Shown piece by piece: positions 22,614 through 31,347 of a stretch of 57,181 nucleotides of DNA. Under the pieces are notes generated by a model. That model worked only from the letters and a program-made list of their open reading frames with translations. It was not told where the DNA came from and made no database searches. A program made the position numbers and the translations under genes. Each line of letters begins with the position of its first letter. Position 1 is the first letter of the stretch. The stretch comes from a virus. Location: the IMG/VR virus record IMGVR_UViG_3300015360_000051, positions 1 through 57,181 of that record; one strand, given 5' to 3'.

Positions 22614-24088
22614 TGTCAGAAAAAACTGAATTTTCCAAAATTCACCAACAGGCCGTCATAGGGCACGCACTCCAAACCCCGGTTTTTTGGAGTCAACTAG
22701 AGGCCCTCTCAGTCAATAAGGAATGGTTTTCAACTACTTCCGCCATCGTGGCCGAGGTATATGACCACATTTCTAGTTTTCGCAAGGTTTACAAAAAACC
22801 TCCAACAGCTACAGAACTTGAGGCGTACCTCTACACTCGGGACAGCGAAAATGCTGTAGCTCTAGTAAGGGCGGTAAAGGAATGCACCAAGACCGCCACG
22901 GAGGTTGGGTTTGATGTCATTAGCGCCAAACTCCTAGACTGGGCTAAGAGTCGGTTAATTGTCCAACAAGCCAAGGAAATGGCGGAGACTTTTAACAAGG
23001 GTGACCACGACGCCGCGTTCGCTCTGTGGGAGTCCGGCGCGGCCAAGCTACAAAGGCTTGATTCGTCTATGGGGCTCACCCCGGACGCTATGGAGTCAAT
23101 GGCTGACCGCATCGGGCGCGAACAAGCCGAAAGGTATTCGGAGTCTCAACAGCCTATCCAGTATGGCATGAATTACCTGGATGACGCGTTGATTAGGATT
23201 GCGAGAAAGGATTTAATCATCCTCGGCGCCCGTACTGGGGTTGGCAAGACTGAGATGGCAAAAATCATCGCCAAACACAACGCCGAAAAAGGCATCAGAG
23301 TCTCGGCATTTTTTCTAGAGGCCGAGGAAAACGAGATAGAGCGACGCATAAAGTACAATATACTTTTAGATAAATGGCTTGACGAAAATCCCGGAACCGG
23401 AGACTGTTTTGGCTACGCAGAATGGCGCCTCGGTAAGTACAAACTCACTCTCGACAAATTCAGCGACGAGGCCGACGAAGTAATCAAGGCTAAATACAAG
23501 ACTCTGCGGACCTATTACCGAGTGCGGGGGGATTTCAGCATTGACGACCTCGACCGTGAGGTAATGAAGGTCTACAAAGAGTCAGACCTCATCATTATTG
23601 ACCATTTACATTACATCGACCTCGACTCCAAAAGCGGGAATGATAACTCAGAGATGGGGCGACTGCTTAAAAAACTACGGTACTTGACGTTGGTCCTAGG
23701 AGTTCCTATACTCTGTATAGCCCATCTGCGCAAGGGGGCGTCAAAAAATATTGTCCCAGAACTGGACGATTTCCATGGCTCTTCAGAAATCACAAAAATC
23801 GCAACTACTTGCATCATGCTAGCTCCGTGCAAAGAATTCGTCTCCGCTGACCCAGACCAAGACACGGGACTTGCGACCTTTGTTAGGATAGCGAAATTCC
23901 GCCTAGACGGTTCAAGAACTGGGTATGTAGGGGTTGGATTCTATGACAGGAATAGGGGGATGTATTCATCTAAATATGCTATAGGTCGTTTGAATTTCGC
24001 AGAAACAAAATGGTCTCCCCTAAAAAGTATATGGCCATACTGGACGACCGAAACCAACCTGATAAAAGACGTGCAGGAGGCGGATTGA
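22613..24088 (+). CDS. dnaB: DnaB-like replicative helicase
   Basis: 491 residues, GTG start overlapping the previous TAG. The N-terminal helical domain (about 1-170) is followed by a RecA-like core. Walker A is GARTGVGKTEMAK (about 204-216), Walker B is LIIIDHLHYID (about 326-336), and the downstream CIAHLRKG resembles DnaB motif H4. Expected to be a hexameric 5'-3' helicase that moves on the lagging strand and recruits the primase encoded upstream. The stop overlaps the ClpP-like start. Confidence 0.85.
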   Translation: MSEKTEFSKIHQQAVIGHALQTPVFWSQLEALSVNKEWFSTTSAIVAEVYDHISSFRKVYKKPPTATELEAYLYTRDSENAVALVRAVKECTKTATEVGFDVISAKLLDWAKSRLIVQQAKEMAETFNKGDHDAAFALWESGAAKLQRLDSSMGLTPDAMESMADRIGREQAERYSESQQPIQYGMNYLDDALIRIARKDLIILGARTGVGKTEMAKIIAKHNAEKGIRVSAFFLEAEENEIERRIKYNILLDKWLDENPGTGDCFGYAEWRLGKYKLTLDKFSDEADEVIKAKYKTLRTYYRVRGDFSIDDLDREVMKVYKESDLIIIDHLHYIDLDSKSGNDNSEMGRLLKKLRYLTLVLGVPILCIAHLRKGASKNIVPELDDFHGSSEITKIATTCIMLAPCKEFVSADPDQDTGLATFVRIAKFRLDGSRTGYVGVGFYDRNRGMYSSKYAIGRLNFAETKWSPLKSIWPYWTTETNLIKDVQEAD

Positions 24089-24666
24089 GAAAAAAAAGAA
24101 AATTAACAGAATCGGTATCGCCGATTTTGTCAACAGATGACAGAGCTAGGGAGTTGTATTTGTTTGGCGGTGTGGACATAAACAATGCAGGCGCTCTAAT
24201 CATAGACCTGCGGAGGCTAGACAGAAAACCAGGCGGGATTACTCTAATTATGTCCTCCCTTGGTGGAGAGGAAGGCGCGGGGTGGGCTATCTACGATGCG
24301 ATTAGAGGCGCCAGGAACCCGGTGACTTGTAAGGTATTCGGAGAGTGTCAATCAATCGCCACTCTAATCTTGCAGGCCTGTCATGTTCGCCTCCTCAGCC
24401 CCCATACTCGTTTCATGATTCATAACGGCTCCCTGTCTGCCGACGTTACCGCAAACCAAGCAATTGCTCTAGGGAAGGAAATACAAATTCTATCCGAGAT
24501 GTACTATGGCATACTAGCGCACCATTCTGGAATTCCAGCGGAAGAAATTGAAATTTTGTGTCAAAATGATTATTTTATGTCCGCTGAAGCAGCAGTTCAA
24601 AGAGGATTTGCTGATGGGCTCGTTCCGAAAGAGGTAATAAATTGGAAAAAATCAAGAAAATCATAA
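24085..24666 (+). CDS. clpP: ClpP-like serine protease
   Basis: 193 residues from TTG 24085, chosen because it has AGGAGG at 24075-24080 and overlaps the helicase stop (TTGA); an upstream ATG at 24010 would overlap the helicase by 79 bases. The ClpP fold is recognisable with Ser90 (ECQSIATLIL), His113 (RFMIHNGS) and Asp162 (NDYFMSAEAA). ClpP-type proteases act as prohead proteases in some phages or degrade host proteins. This one is far from the head genes, so its role is open. Confidence 0.8.
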   Translation: MRKKRKLTESVSPILSTDDRARELYLFGGVDINNAGALIIDLRRLDRKPGGITLIMSSLGGEEGAGWAIYDAIRGARNPVTCKVFGECQSIATLILQACHVRLLSPHTRFMIHNGSLSADVTANQAIALGKEIQILSEMYYGILAHHSGIPAEEIEILCQNDYFMSAEAAVQRGFADGLVPKEVINWKKSRKS

Positions 24667-25265
24667 CCAGCCCTATCCTTATCCTAGTTCTGATTAGCGG
24701 CGCGTTTTTTGCAGGGCGTTTTACGTCTCCTGCCAAAATTAAAACAGTAGAGATTGAAAAGCGGGTGGAGATTCACCATGAGTCGTTGACGATTGAGAAG
24801 AAATTAGATATCCAGGAGCTTAAAACCATGATAGCGGAGTTCTCGACGCAGCGTCGTTCAGACCTCCGCAAGGTCACCGTAACCAATACTAAGCCGACAG
24901 GAGAGACGACAACGACAGAGACACTGGTCGACAGGGTCGCTACTGATACGGTATCTAAAACTGATTCCACCACCAAAACTTCAACCTCGGTCGACGAGCT
25001 TGTAAAGCTCTGGAAAGCATCGGTTAAGACTGAGGAGAAAATTAAGATAGTGGAGAAGGACTCCTCTTCTGAGTGGGGACTAGGAATACAGGCAGGGTTA
25101 AATCTACGGTCTCCTCTAGGGGATACCAACAATGTCATCCCGGGGGTGCCCGAACAGATAGTGCTCGGAGCATTCGTAGAGCGGAGGCTCTTTTTAAATA
25201 TCTATACGGGCGTCTGGCTCAACAGTCGTCTCGATGGTGGGTTGCAGGTAAGGATGGGGTTTTAG
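24642..25265 (+). CDS. Membrane-anchored protein with coiled linker
   Basis: 207 residues from TTG 24642, overlapping the protease gene's end. An N-terminal hydrophobic segment (ITSPILILVLISGAFFAG, about residues 7-24) is a likely membrane anchor or uncleaved signal. A long charged, Thr/Ser-rich stalk follows, then a C-terminal region with Gly and alternating hydrophobics (GLGIQAGLNLRSPLG ... GLQVRMGF) that looks beta-rich. The shape recalls an envelope-spanning protein such as a spanin, but no specific family is recognised. Confidence 0.6.
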   Translation: MEKIKKIITSPILILVLISGAFFAGRFTSPAKIKTVEIEKRVEIHHESLTIEKKLDIQELKTMIAEFSTQRRSDLRKVTVTNTKPTGETTTTETLVDRVATDTVSKTDSTTKTSTSVDELVKLWKASVKTEEKIKIVEKDSSSEWGLGIQAGLNLRSPLGDTNNVIPGVPEQIVLGAFVERRLFLNIYTGVWLNSRLDGGLQVRMGF

Positions 25266-25266
25266 G

Positions 25267-26286
25267 ATGGACAGTTTAGTGCAGCGAGAAGAAGTTGACG
25301 GGTGGACCAATCTAGCAATTGGTGACGCGGTGGTCGTGAGAGAGGCCTACAAACACAGTATCCCTACCTCACTCTCCCTGAGCGCCTCAGAGCTAGGTTA
25401 TCCTCCCTGTGACGGCCTGCCGGAGCTACAGGCAGCAATTCTGAAGTGGTGCATCTCAGAGGGTGTATGCACTGAGGACCACCCAGGACACGTCGTAATC
25501 ACTAATGGAGCCACTCAGGGTCTGTTAGCTGTCATCAGCGCCTACGAGGGGATTAAATTGAGCCCCCCTTACTGGCCTCGGATTCCGGTACTGGCAGACT
25601 TCGCAGGAGTCACTCTCAACAATGAGAAACAGGGCTCGGCCTGTCCGGAACTAATTACCTGGCCTAACAATCCATCCGGTTGCGAGTTCGGGACGAACGT
25701 AGCAGATGCGGACAGCGGTGTCATTTGGGACGCCGTTTACGCCTCTGAGATTTACGGATTCGACCCAGCCCTCGTGCCGTTCTTGCAACGGTCGGACGCT
25801 ATTATTGGCTCGGTGTCGAAAATCTTCGGGCTGAGCGGTCTTCGGGTTGGGTGGGTGCTGTTCAAGGACCGGGCTCACTGGGAAAAGGCGTCGCACTATC
25901 TGGAGACCTCCACGTCTGGGGTGTCGGTCATTTCTCAGCTATATACCGCTGACCTACTAGACCGCGTCAATAAGTTCCCGGCCATTTTCCAAAAAATCAA
26001 GAAACTAGCAAAAAAATCGCTAGAAACAAACAGCAGAATCATCCAGGATGTCGTTACCCCGTTTGCGTCGGCCGTCGGAGGCTCTATAGGCGGCCATGGT
26101 GGGCTTTTTGCGTGGTTCCGGCCTAGCAATTATGCCTCTTTCAAGGATGCGCTCAACCGCGCCAAGATTTTCATCGTGCGCGGGGACCTGTGTGGCTTTA
26201 CAAAAGAGTGGATTCGTATCAACGCCGGTGCCGATGCCGTCAAAATACAAGACTCTATGGGTAGGCTTGCAAAAGAACTAGGATGA
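25267..26286 (+). CDS. PLP-dependent aminotransferase, class I/II
   Basis: 339 residues of the fold-type I aminotransferase family. Features in order are NGATQGLL (about residue 80), WPNNPSG (about 131-137), a WDAVYASEIYG segment carrying the cofactor Asp/Tyr (about 155-165), and SVSKIFGLSGLRVGW containing the Schiff-base Lys (about 184). The family includes histidinol-phosphate and related aminotransferases. Phages rarely carry such an enzyme; possible uses are amino-acid supply, building a modified DNA base or surface-sugar chemistry, none provable here. Confidence 0.8.
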   Translation: MDSLVQREEVDGWTNLAIGDAVVVREAYKHSIPTSLSLSASELGYPPCDGLPELQAAILKWCISEGVCTEDHPGHVVITNGATQGLLAVISAYEGIKLSPPYWPRIPVLADFAGVTLNNEKQGSACPELITWPNNPSGCEFGTNVADADSGVIWDAVYASEIYGFDPALVPFLQRSDAIIGSVSKIFGLSGLRVGWVLFKDRAHWEKASHYLETSTSGVSVISQLYTADLLDRVNKFPAIFQKIKKLAKKSLETNSRIIQDVVTPFASAVGGSIGGHGGLFAWFRPSNYASFKDALNRAKIFIVRGDLCGFTKEWIRINAGADAVKIQDSMGRLAKELG

Positions 26287-26290
26287 TGGT

Positions 26291-26539
26291 ATGGTAAGGT
26301 CAATATCGAAGATAAAATTGTCAGAAACGTCCATACGGTATTTTATTCGATTGTTCGACGAGGACAGTTCTGGTAGTCATATTACCCGTAGGCAATTGCC
26401 CTTCCTGAAGGAGGTCGTTGTCGAGGGAGAAATCAATCATATGCTGTACACCGGTCCAGCACTGTTTGAAAAATTGACCATGTGCCACAATGGCGAACGA
26501 TGGATGATTGAACTCGAAGGAGTGGTAGAAGATGGGTGA
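26291..26539 (+). CDS. Small hypothetical protein
   Basis: 82 residues, ATG five bases after the aminotransferase stop. It has mixed strand-like segments (HITRRQLPFLKEVVVEGEI) and no recognisable motif. Its end overlaps the next gene by eight bases, so it probably belongs to the same operon. Confidence 0.55.
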   Translation: MVRSISKIKLSETSIRYFIRLFDEDSSGSHITRRQLPFLKEVVVEGEINHMLYTGPALFEKLTMCHNGERWMIELEGVVEDG

Positions 26540-26936
26540 TGTTGTTTGTATTAGTTGTAGTCTCGAAATAGAGGACTACGAAAATAGACTGATATGGTAT
26601 CTGAATGGACAAGAGGTTCTCATCTACATCCCATTAAGAGAGTCGACGTATCTAAAGCTCAGTTCTCCCTATGCAGACGGCACCAACACCAAAGTTCACC
26701 CCAAGCTAAAAAAAATGGGGTTCTCTGTACAGGTCGAATCTCGGCCTACTAACAGATACGTAGACAAAACGTTTGACGGTGACGAAGACCAGGCACTAGC
26801 GGCTGGCTGGGTCGAAAACGAATTCGGTATGGTGTGCCCAGAATGCAACGGGGGATGCGATACAGGAGACAGCACCTCAAATCTAGAGCTTAAAGACATT
26901 CTAACCACGATGTTAATCACACAGGAAGAGCCATAA
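26532..26936 (+). CDS. Hypothetical protein with paired Cys motifs
   Basis: 134 residues. CISC at residues 6-9 and CPECNGGC near residue 110 could together bind one zinc ion. The middle contains a YLNGQEVLIYIPL strand-like stretch. No family is assigned. It overlaps the previous gene, and its TAATG-type end is coupled to the next one. Confidence 0.6.
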   Translation: MGDVVCISCSLEIEDYENRLIWYLNGQEVLIYIPLRESTYLKLSSPYADGTNTKVHPKLKKMGFSVQVESRPTNRYVDKTFDGDEDQALAAGWVENEFGMVCPECNGGCDTGDSTSNLELKDILTTMLITQEEP

Positions 26937-27301
26937 TGCTAAAATATTTCGTCGAGAACAAGTTCCCCAATAAGGGAATTCTATGTAAACCTCCCGTTAA
27001 GGCCGTCAAGGAAAAAGGCACAGGAGGTCTCGCATTCCTCAACAGCCGGAAGACCGTTATTTCGTTGGAGGTACTGGTAGGGTCTGTCGATATGCAGGAT
27101 ACGGCCCGCATATGGGTAATTGAGGATTGGTCACAGGCTTGGATGTCTGCTACGTATAATTGCTCGGACCTCGGCGAGGACACCCCTTTTATTTTGGTCC
27201 CGTTCGGAGAAATCGTATTTTCAGAAAAGTTCGCCCTGGCATTTGCGGAAAATCTTCGTGGCCCGCAATGGGTTCTATCCCACTCACAAGAGGACCTATA
27301 A
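26936..27301 (+). CDS. Hypothetical protein
   Basis: 121 residues, ATG overlapping the previous stop. It appears beta-rich with several hydrophobic strands (TVISLEVLVGSVD, ARIWVIEDW, PFILVPFGEIVF). No signal, membrane or catalytic motif is seen and no family is recognised. It is encoded immediately upstream of the SbcD-like gene. Confidence 0.55.
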   Translation: MLKYFVENKFPNKGILCKPPVKAVKEKGTGGLAFLNSRKTVISLEVLVGSVDMQDTARIWVIEDWSQAWMSATYNCSDLGEDTPFILVPFGEIVFSEKFALAFAENLRGPQWVLSHSQEDL

Positions 27302-27304
27302 GCT

Positions 27305-28318
27305 TTGCTAAATCTAGTAGTAGGAGACGTACACTGCACTCCAGACGAGCTAGAAGATTGTGAAGCTCTACTTGTGGCGGTACGCCAGTATGCGGCAGAT
27401 TGCGAACTGGTTACATTCCTGGGGGACCAATTTCATACCCATGACGTTGTCAACGTGCGTTGTATCGATTTTTGGCATGAGCATCTAAAGGTTCTAGCCT
27501 GCGGCGGACGCAAAGTCGTATTGATGAGGGGCAACCACGACCAGGTGACTCCTACGCAGGGGTATCCCCACTCTCTGATTCCGTTTGCGGCGATGCCGGG
27601 GGTGTTTGTTGCCGACGGCCTCAATGAGCCCATTCCGGTGGAGGGGGTCGGGTTTCTGCCGTATTATTACAATCAGTCAGATTTTCTGAAGGCGTACTCG
27701 GAGACGGCGAAGCGTTGTCATACCATTTTTTGTCATCAGACGTTTCAGGGGGCGTATTATGAGAATGCCTTCTACGCCAAGGACGGAATAGCGTTGGCGC
27801 TGATGGCGGAGCGGACTGTAATTTCTGGACATATCCACTCCCCCCAACAGGTCGGCTACGTACAATATGTTGGGGCCCCGAGATGGCGGACTCGGTCTGA
27901 CGCCAATCAGGAGAGGTTCATTAATTTGTTTGGTCACTCCGCGACAGGGTCGGAAATTGTGAAGTCTATCTCTACTGCCGAGTATTGCAAAAAGATTCAC
28001 CAATTTGATGACACTCCAGAAAACCCTCTCACCCGCACTCGTCTAGACTCAGTAGTGAGGCCCCACCACAAGGTGCTGGTCGACGTGTATGGCCCCACCA
28101 GGGGGTGGGTCAGAGACCGTGAACAGGAGTGCAAGGGGTGGAGTAGTTCTATGGTTACACGCGGGTTTCCAACAAGGGAGCGGTCGCCGGAGGTCTCCGA
28201 GAGTGAAGGGATTGAAAAGTCTTTTGCCAAATTTGAGGCAAAATTCTTGCCACCTAACGGGACAGATAAGGCCGTTATCTCACAGATGGTAAGAGACAGG
28301 ATGTCGAAGCATGAATAA
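27305..28318 (+). CDS. sbcD: SbcD/gp47-like nuclease
   Basis: 337 residues from TTG 27305 with GAGG upstream. Mre11/SbcD-type metallophosphoesterase motifs appear in order: GDVHCT (residue ~7), LGDQFH (~38), RGNHDQ (~76), CHQTF (~139) and SGHIHSPQ (~173). It should form the nuclease half of an SbcCD/gp46-gp47 complex with the ATPase at 4338, although the genes are about 21 kb apart. After the nuclease core a ~90-residue C-terminal extension probably mediates contact with the ATPase coiled coils. Confidence 0.85.
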   Translation: MLNLVVGDVHCTPDELEDCEALLVAVRQYAADCELVTFLGDQFHTHDVVNVRCIDFWHEHLKVLACGGRKVVLMRGNHDQVTPTQGYPHSLIPFAAMPGVFVADGLNEPIPVEGVGFLPYYYNQSDFLKAYSETAKRCHTIFCHQTFQGAYYENAFYAKDGIALALMAERTVISGHIHSPQQVGYVQYVGAPRWRTRSDANQERFINLFGHSATGSEIVKSISTAEYCKKIHQFDDTPENPLTRTRLDSVVRPHHKVLVDVYGPTRGWVRDREQECKGWSSSMVTRGFPTRERSPEVSESEGIEKSFAKFEAKFLPPNGTDKAVISQMVRDRMSKHE

Positions 28319-28727
28319 ATCGCAAAATCTCAGTGCCGAACAGCAGCTAATAACCCTACGCGGTATGGCCGAGCGGTTTGGGTTTTTGCATGAGGCACAA
28401 ATATTGCAAATCAAATTGTGGCCTTTTTCGGTTGACCCTAAATTAAAATCCTCGACCGCCGAAATCGACATTGAACATACCTCGATTCTGTACAATTGGG
28501 TGGGCAATGGGGTTGTGAATGCAAAATACCTCCAGAGAGTTAACACTCTACACGATACTGTGCGTCATTTTTTTGGAGATGGCTGGGAGATACAAATTTT
28601 GTTAAACGAGAAGGCAATCTATCCTATAGCTGCCGCCCCTAAGAAAAAGGCGTCAAAGAAACCAGCGAAAAAACCAGCGAAGAAAAATGCTAATAAAATC
28701 CGAAAACCAGTCACTACAAGAAAGTGA
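28311..28727 (+). CDS. Hypothetical protein with Lys/Ala-rich tail
   Basis: 138 residues overlapping the SbcD-like gene's end by eight bases. Residues 1-105 form a compact region without recognised motifs. The last ~30 residues repeat KKPAKK-like units, a tail typical of proteins that touch nucleic acid electrostatically. It overlaps the next gene by 41 bases in a different frame. Confidence 0.6.
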   Translation: MNKSQNLSAEQQLITLRGMAERFGFLHEAQILQIKLWPFSVDPKLKSSTAEIDIEHTSILYNWVGNGVVNAKYLQRVNTLHDTVRHFFGDGWEIQILLNEKAIYPIAAAPKKKASKKPAKKPAKKNANKIRKPVTTRK

Positions 28728-29352
28728 CCTTAGCTGGCTGATTCCTGAGGAGCGCACAGCTCTACAGTATTTTATTTCCCATTTGCGCCGGGGTGGGTCT
28801 GAGACTTACCCCATTTCTGATAGCGTAGTAGAAACCCTATTCGTACTCTATCTACAAGGGCGTACAATTTCGGAAATTCGCCGACTGAGGCCAGATTTCG
28901 GGCTCGGACAGATTGTGTATGCCGCCGCTGTCAACGACTGGCAGAGCAGACGGCAGGAACATCTAGACCTCTCAGTGGAGCGAGCCAAGGTTCGAGCCTT
29001 ACTGGCCATAACTGAAGGCGTGGACATCGCTGCCGACATGATGGCCGCACTAAAAAAGATTCATACGGATAATATCTCTATGTACCTTATGTCTGGAGAC
29101 CTTCGCCACCTAAACAAGGGCACGGGTTCTCCGATGCAGGCGATTAAGCAGCTACGAGATATCACTGAGGTATTGATGAAGCTGACCGGACAGGACCAGA
29201 AAAAGAATGTCAGTGGCAGCATCGAGGTAAAGCACAGTGGATTGCCAACAATCCCCTCCAAGAAATTGGAAATAGATTCCACGGTGGAAGGGAACGTACT
29301 GGCCGATTGGGCGGCGGCTGAAAAGGCCAGGCTCAAGAAGAGCATGGAATAA
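28687..29352 (+). CDS. Putative small terminase subunit
   Basis: 221 residues ending directly before the large terminase start. A helix-turn-helix-like stretch (GRTISEIRRLRPDFGLGQIV, about residues 59-78) is followed by a long helical region, the usual plan for a TerS that recognises packaging sites and forms rings. The name rests mainly on position and the DNA-binding-like segment. ATG 28687 overlaps the preceding gene; an internal start closer to 28728 cannot be excluded. Confidence 0.55.
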   Translation: MLIKSENQSLQESDLSWLIPEERTALQYFISHLRRGGSETYPISDSVVETLFVLYLQGRTISEIRRLRPDFGLGQIVYAAAVNDWQSRRQEHLDLSVERAKVRALLAITEGVDIAADMMAALKKIHTDNISMYLMSGDLRHLNKGTGSPMQAIKQLRDITEVLMKLTGQDQKKNVSGSIEVKHSGLPTIPSKKLEIDSTVEGNVLADWAAAEKARLKKSME

Positions 29353-31326
29353 ATGGACGACGACTCCCTACCACTATCCTCCCGGGACGAAACAGAACTT
29401 AGACGTAAGTTTCTGTTTCGCATCTGCAAATCCAAGAAGGAGCTTCACGACTGGGTAGCTGTTTTCCTGGGATTGGACCTGCCAGACGGTATTGTGGACC
29501 AAAACTCTACCTCGTCCCCTATGTCCATGGTCTGGGAGATGTACTCCAAGATGCTGGAGGGCACTGACGAGAGCTTCATGCGGGTCCTGTACTATGCCAG
29601 CCGAGATTCCTTTAAGACCTTGTCCGCAGCGGTAATTGAAGTCCTAGCAATGTTGCATTGCAATCGAAACGTTGCTCATATGGCCGCCATCCAAGACCAA
29701 GCGTTAAAGGCGCAAGAGTATGTCAAGCGCTCGTTCAGGCGGCCTTACATCCGAGATTTCGTCGTCGGAAACAACGAACGGGTCACAAAGGTTTTACGAT
29801 ACTATCACCCCCATACTGAGCATTCCATTACGGGGGCCGAGTACGACGCTTTTGTTGCTGACGAGAGTGGCGAGTTCTCGACGATATCTAAGACCATCGA
29901 TGAATATATCGAGAAGGACCAATACGTTAAAATCGTCATCTGCACCCTAGCTGGTGCCAACAGTGAGCACGCCCCGCTATTCGTCATCGATGAGGTCGAT
30001 GTCGTCTCAAACCCGACAGCTTACGAGGAATCTCAAAACATTCCGGCTGGCCGTGGAAACAAGTTGCCTATTACTATGCTGACCTCGACGAGGAAACAGG
30101 CCTTCGGACTAGTCCAAAAAGAAATCGACAACGCCAACAAATCGGGCCTCAATATCCGGTCGTGGAACATCATAGACGTGACCGAACAGTGCCCTACGTC
30201 GAGGCATAAGCCGGACAAGCCTAAGATTCCTCTGTATGTTAGCTCTGAACATCTGAGACACGTTGACGTACAGACGTATCAGGCGATGAATTTCAAAGAG
30301 GCAGAAACCTACCTGCCAGTGGAGGGGTTTGCTGGTTGTAAATCGTGTAAACTGTTCCCGGCCTGCCGAGGGAGGCTCGCCACTAACCAGACATCTACCT
30401 CCCTAATGCTGAAGAGCATCCCGGAGACTATTGGCAAATTTAACGCCAATTCTACGGACATGGCCAAAGCGCAGCTTTTGTGCCTGAAGCCTTCCTCGTT
30501 TGGGTTGATTTATTCTCGGATGGATAAGACCCATCACGTCATCTCTCCGGCCCAGGCCCATCTAAAGATTTTCGGTGAACTGCCCGAAGACCCCTCTAAT
30601 TTTACAAAAGCAATGCTAATGGCCCTACTGGCCGAGACCAGGGCAGGTCAATTCATCGCAGGTATCGACTGGGGGCATTCTCATAATTTTGTTTATGTCC
30701 AGGCACTGAAAGATGGGTCCCGGTGCTTTGTGACCCATTTTGTATCGATGCCAGGATTGGACCCAGACCAGATGCTCGACGTTTGCGAACCGTATAAGAC
30801 GTTCCAAGCATCCGCCTTCCCGGACAATGCCGACCCCAAAATGGCCAAACTTTTCTCAAAAAAAGGCTACAACATCAAAAAGGCGACCAAAGGGGCGGGG
30901 TCAGTGGTGTCGGGAATCAACGTAGTGCGCTGGCTCCTAAGGCCTCCAGGGCAGGACGAGCCGAATCTGTATTTTATTCACGATATCGGCGAGGACCCCA
31001 TGATGGCGGAATCGATAAACCGCATCTGCCAATACCATTGGAAAAAAGACGCCGCCGGGCAGCCTACAGAAATACCGGCAGACGACGAAGACGACGAAGT
31101 TGACGCACTCCGTTACATGATTGTAGGGTCATTCAAATTAGCTGGAGGGTTGGCGGTGTCGAAATCCGATTTAGACAGCGACTCTCGCTACAAACCAGTA
31201 TACACGGAGGCGAATTGGATGAGTAAGGTGTTGAGGGAAAAAACGGGAAGCGATTATTCCGAGACCAACGACGAACCCCAAGGGGAAAAGAAGGGGCGAA
31301 ATAGTGGCCTGCTGTGGGATATCTAG
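29353..31326 (+). CDS. terL: Terminase large subunit
   Basis: 657-residue packaging ATPase/nuclease. The ATPase has a non-classical P-loop (SRDSFKT, residues 83-89, in place of GxxxxGKT) and Walker B LFVIDEVD (about 216-223). A Cys-rich insertion (CKSCKLFPAC, about 332) follows. The RNase H-like nuclease shows GIDWGHSHNF (about 437) and an acidic C-terminal DDEDDEVDALRYM. It converts concatemeric DNA into unit genomes and docks on the portal encoded two genes downstream. The stop is TAG. Confidence 0.88.
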   Translation: MDDDSLPLSSRDETELRRKFLFRICKSKKELHDWVAVFLGLDLPDGIVDQNSTSSPMSMVWEMYSKMLEGTDESFMRVLYYASRDSFKTLSAAVIEVLAMLHCNRNVAHMAAIQDQALKAQEYVKRSFRRPYIRDFVVGNNERVTKVLRYYHPHTEHSITGAEYDAFVADESGEFSTISKTIDEYIEKDQYVKIVICTLAGANSEHAPLFVIDEVDVVSNPTAYEESQNIPAGRGNKLPITMLTSTRKQAFGLVQKEIDNANKSGLNIRSWNIIDVTEQCPTSRHKPDKPKIPLYVSSEHLRHVDVQTYQAMNFKEAETYLPVEGFAGCKSCKLFPACRGRLATNQTSTSLMLKSIPETIGKFNANSTDMAKAQLLCLKPSSFGLIYSRMDKTHHVISPAQAHLKIFGELPEDPSNFTKAMLMALLAETRAGQFIAGIDWGHSHNFVYVQALKDGSRCFVTHFVSMPGLDPDQMLDVCEPYKTFQASAFPDNADPKMAKLFSKKGYNIKKATKGAGSVVSGINVVRWLLRPPGQDEPNLYFIHDIGEDPMMAESINRICQYHWKKDAAGQPTEIPADDEDDEVDALRYMIVGSFKLAGGLAVSKSDLDSDSRYKPVYTEANWMSKVLREKTGSDYSETNDEPQGEKKGRNSGLLWDI

Positions 31327-31347
31327 CCTCAATCTTTAGTTGACCAT

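Noticed and set aside
24010-24084. Upstream ATG start for the ClpP-like protease
   Set aside because: It would overlap the helicase gene by 79 bases, whereas TTG 24085 has AGGAGG at the right distance and an overlap typical for this genome.
6900-31326. Genome-wide reassignment of TAG as a sense codon
   Set aside because: TAG ends the genes at 6933, 10688, 12175, 22613 and 31326, several of them at tight overlaps with the next start, so TAG is a normal stop here.
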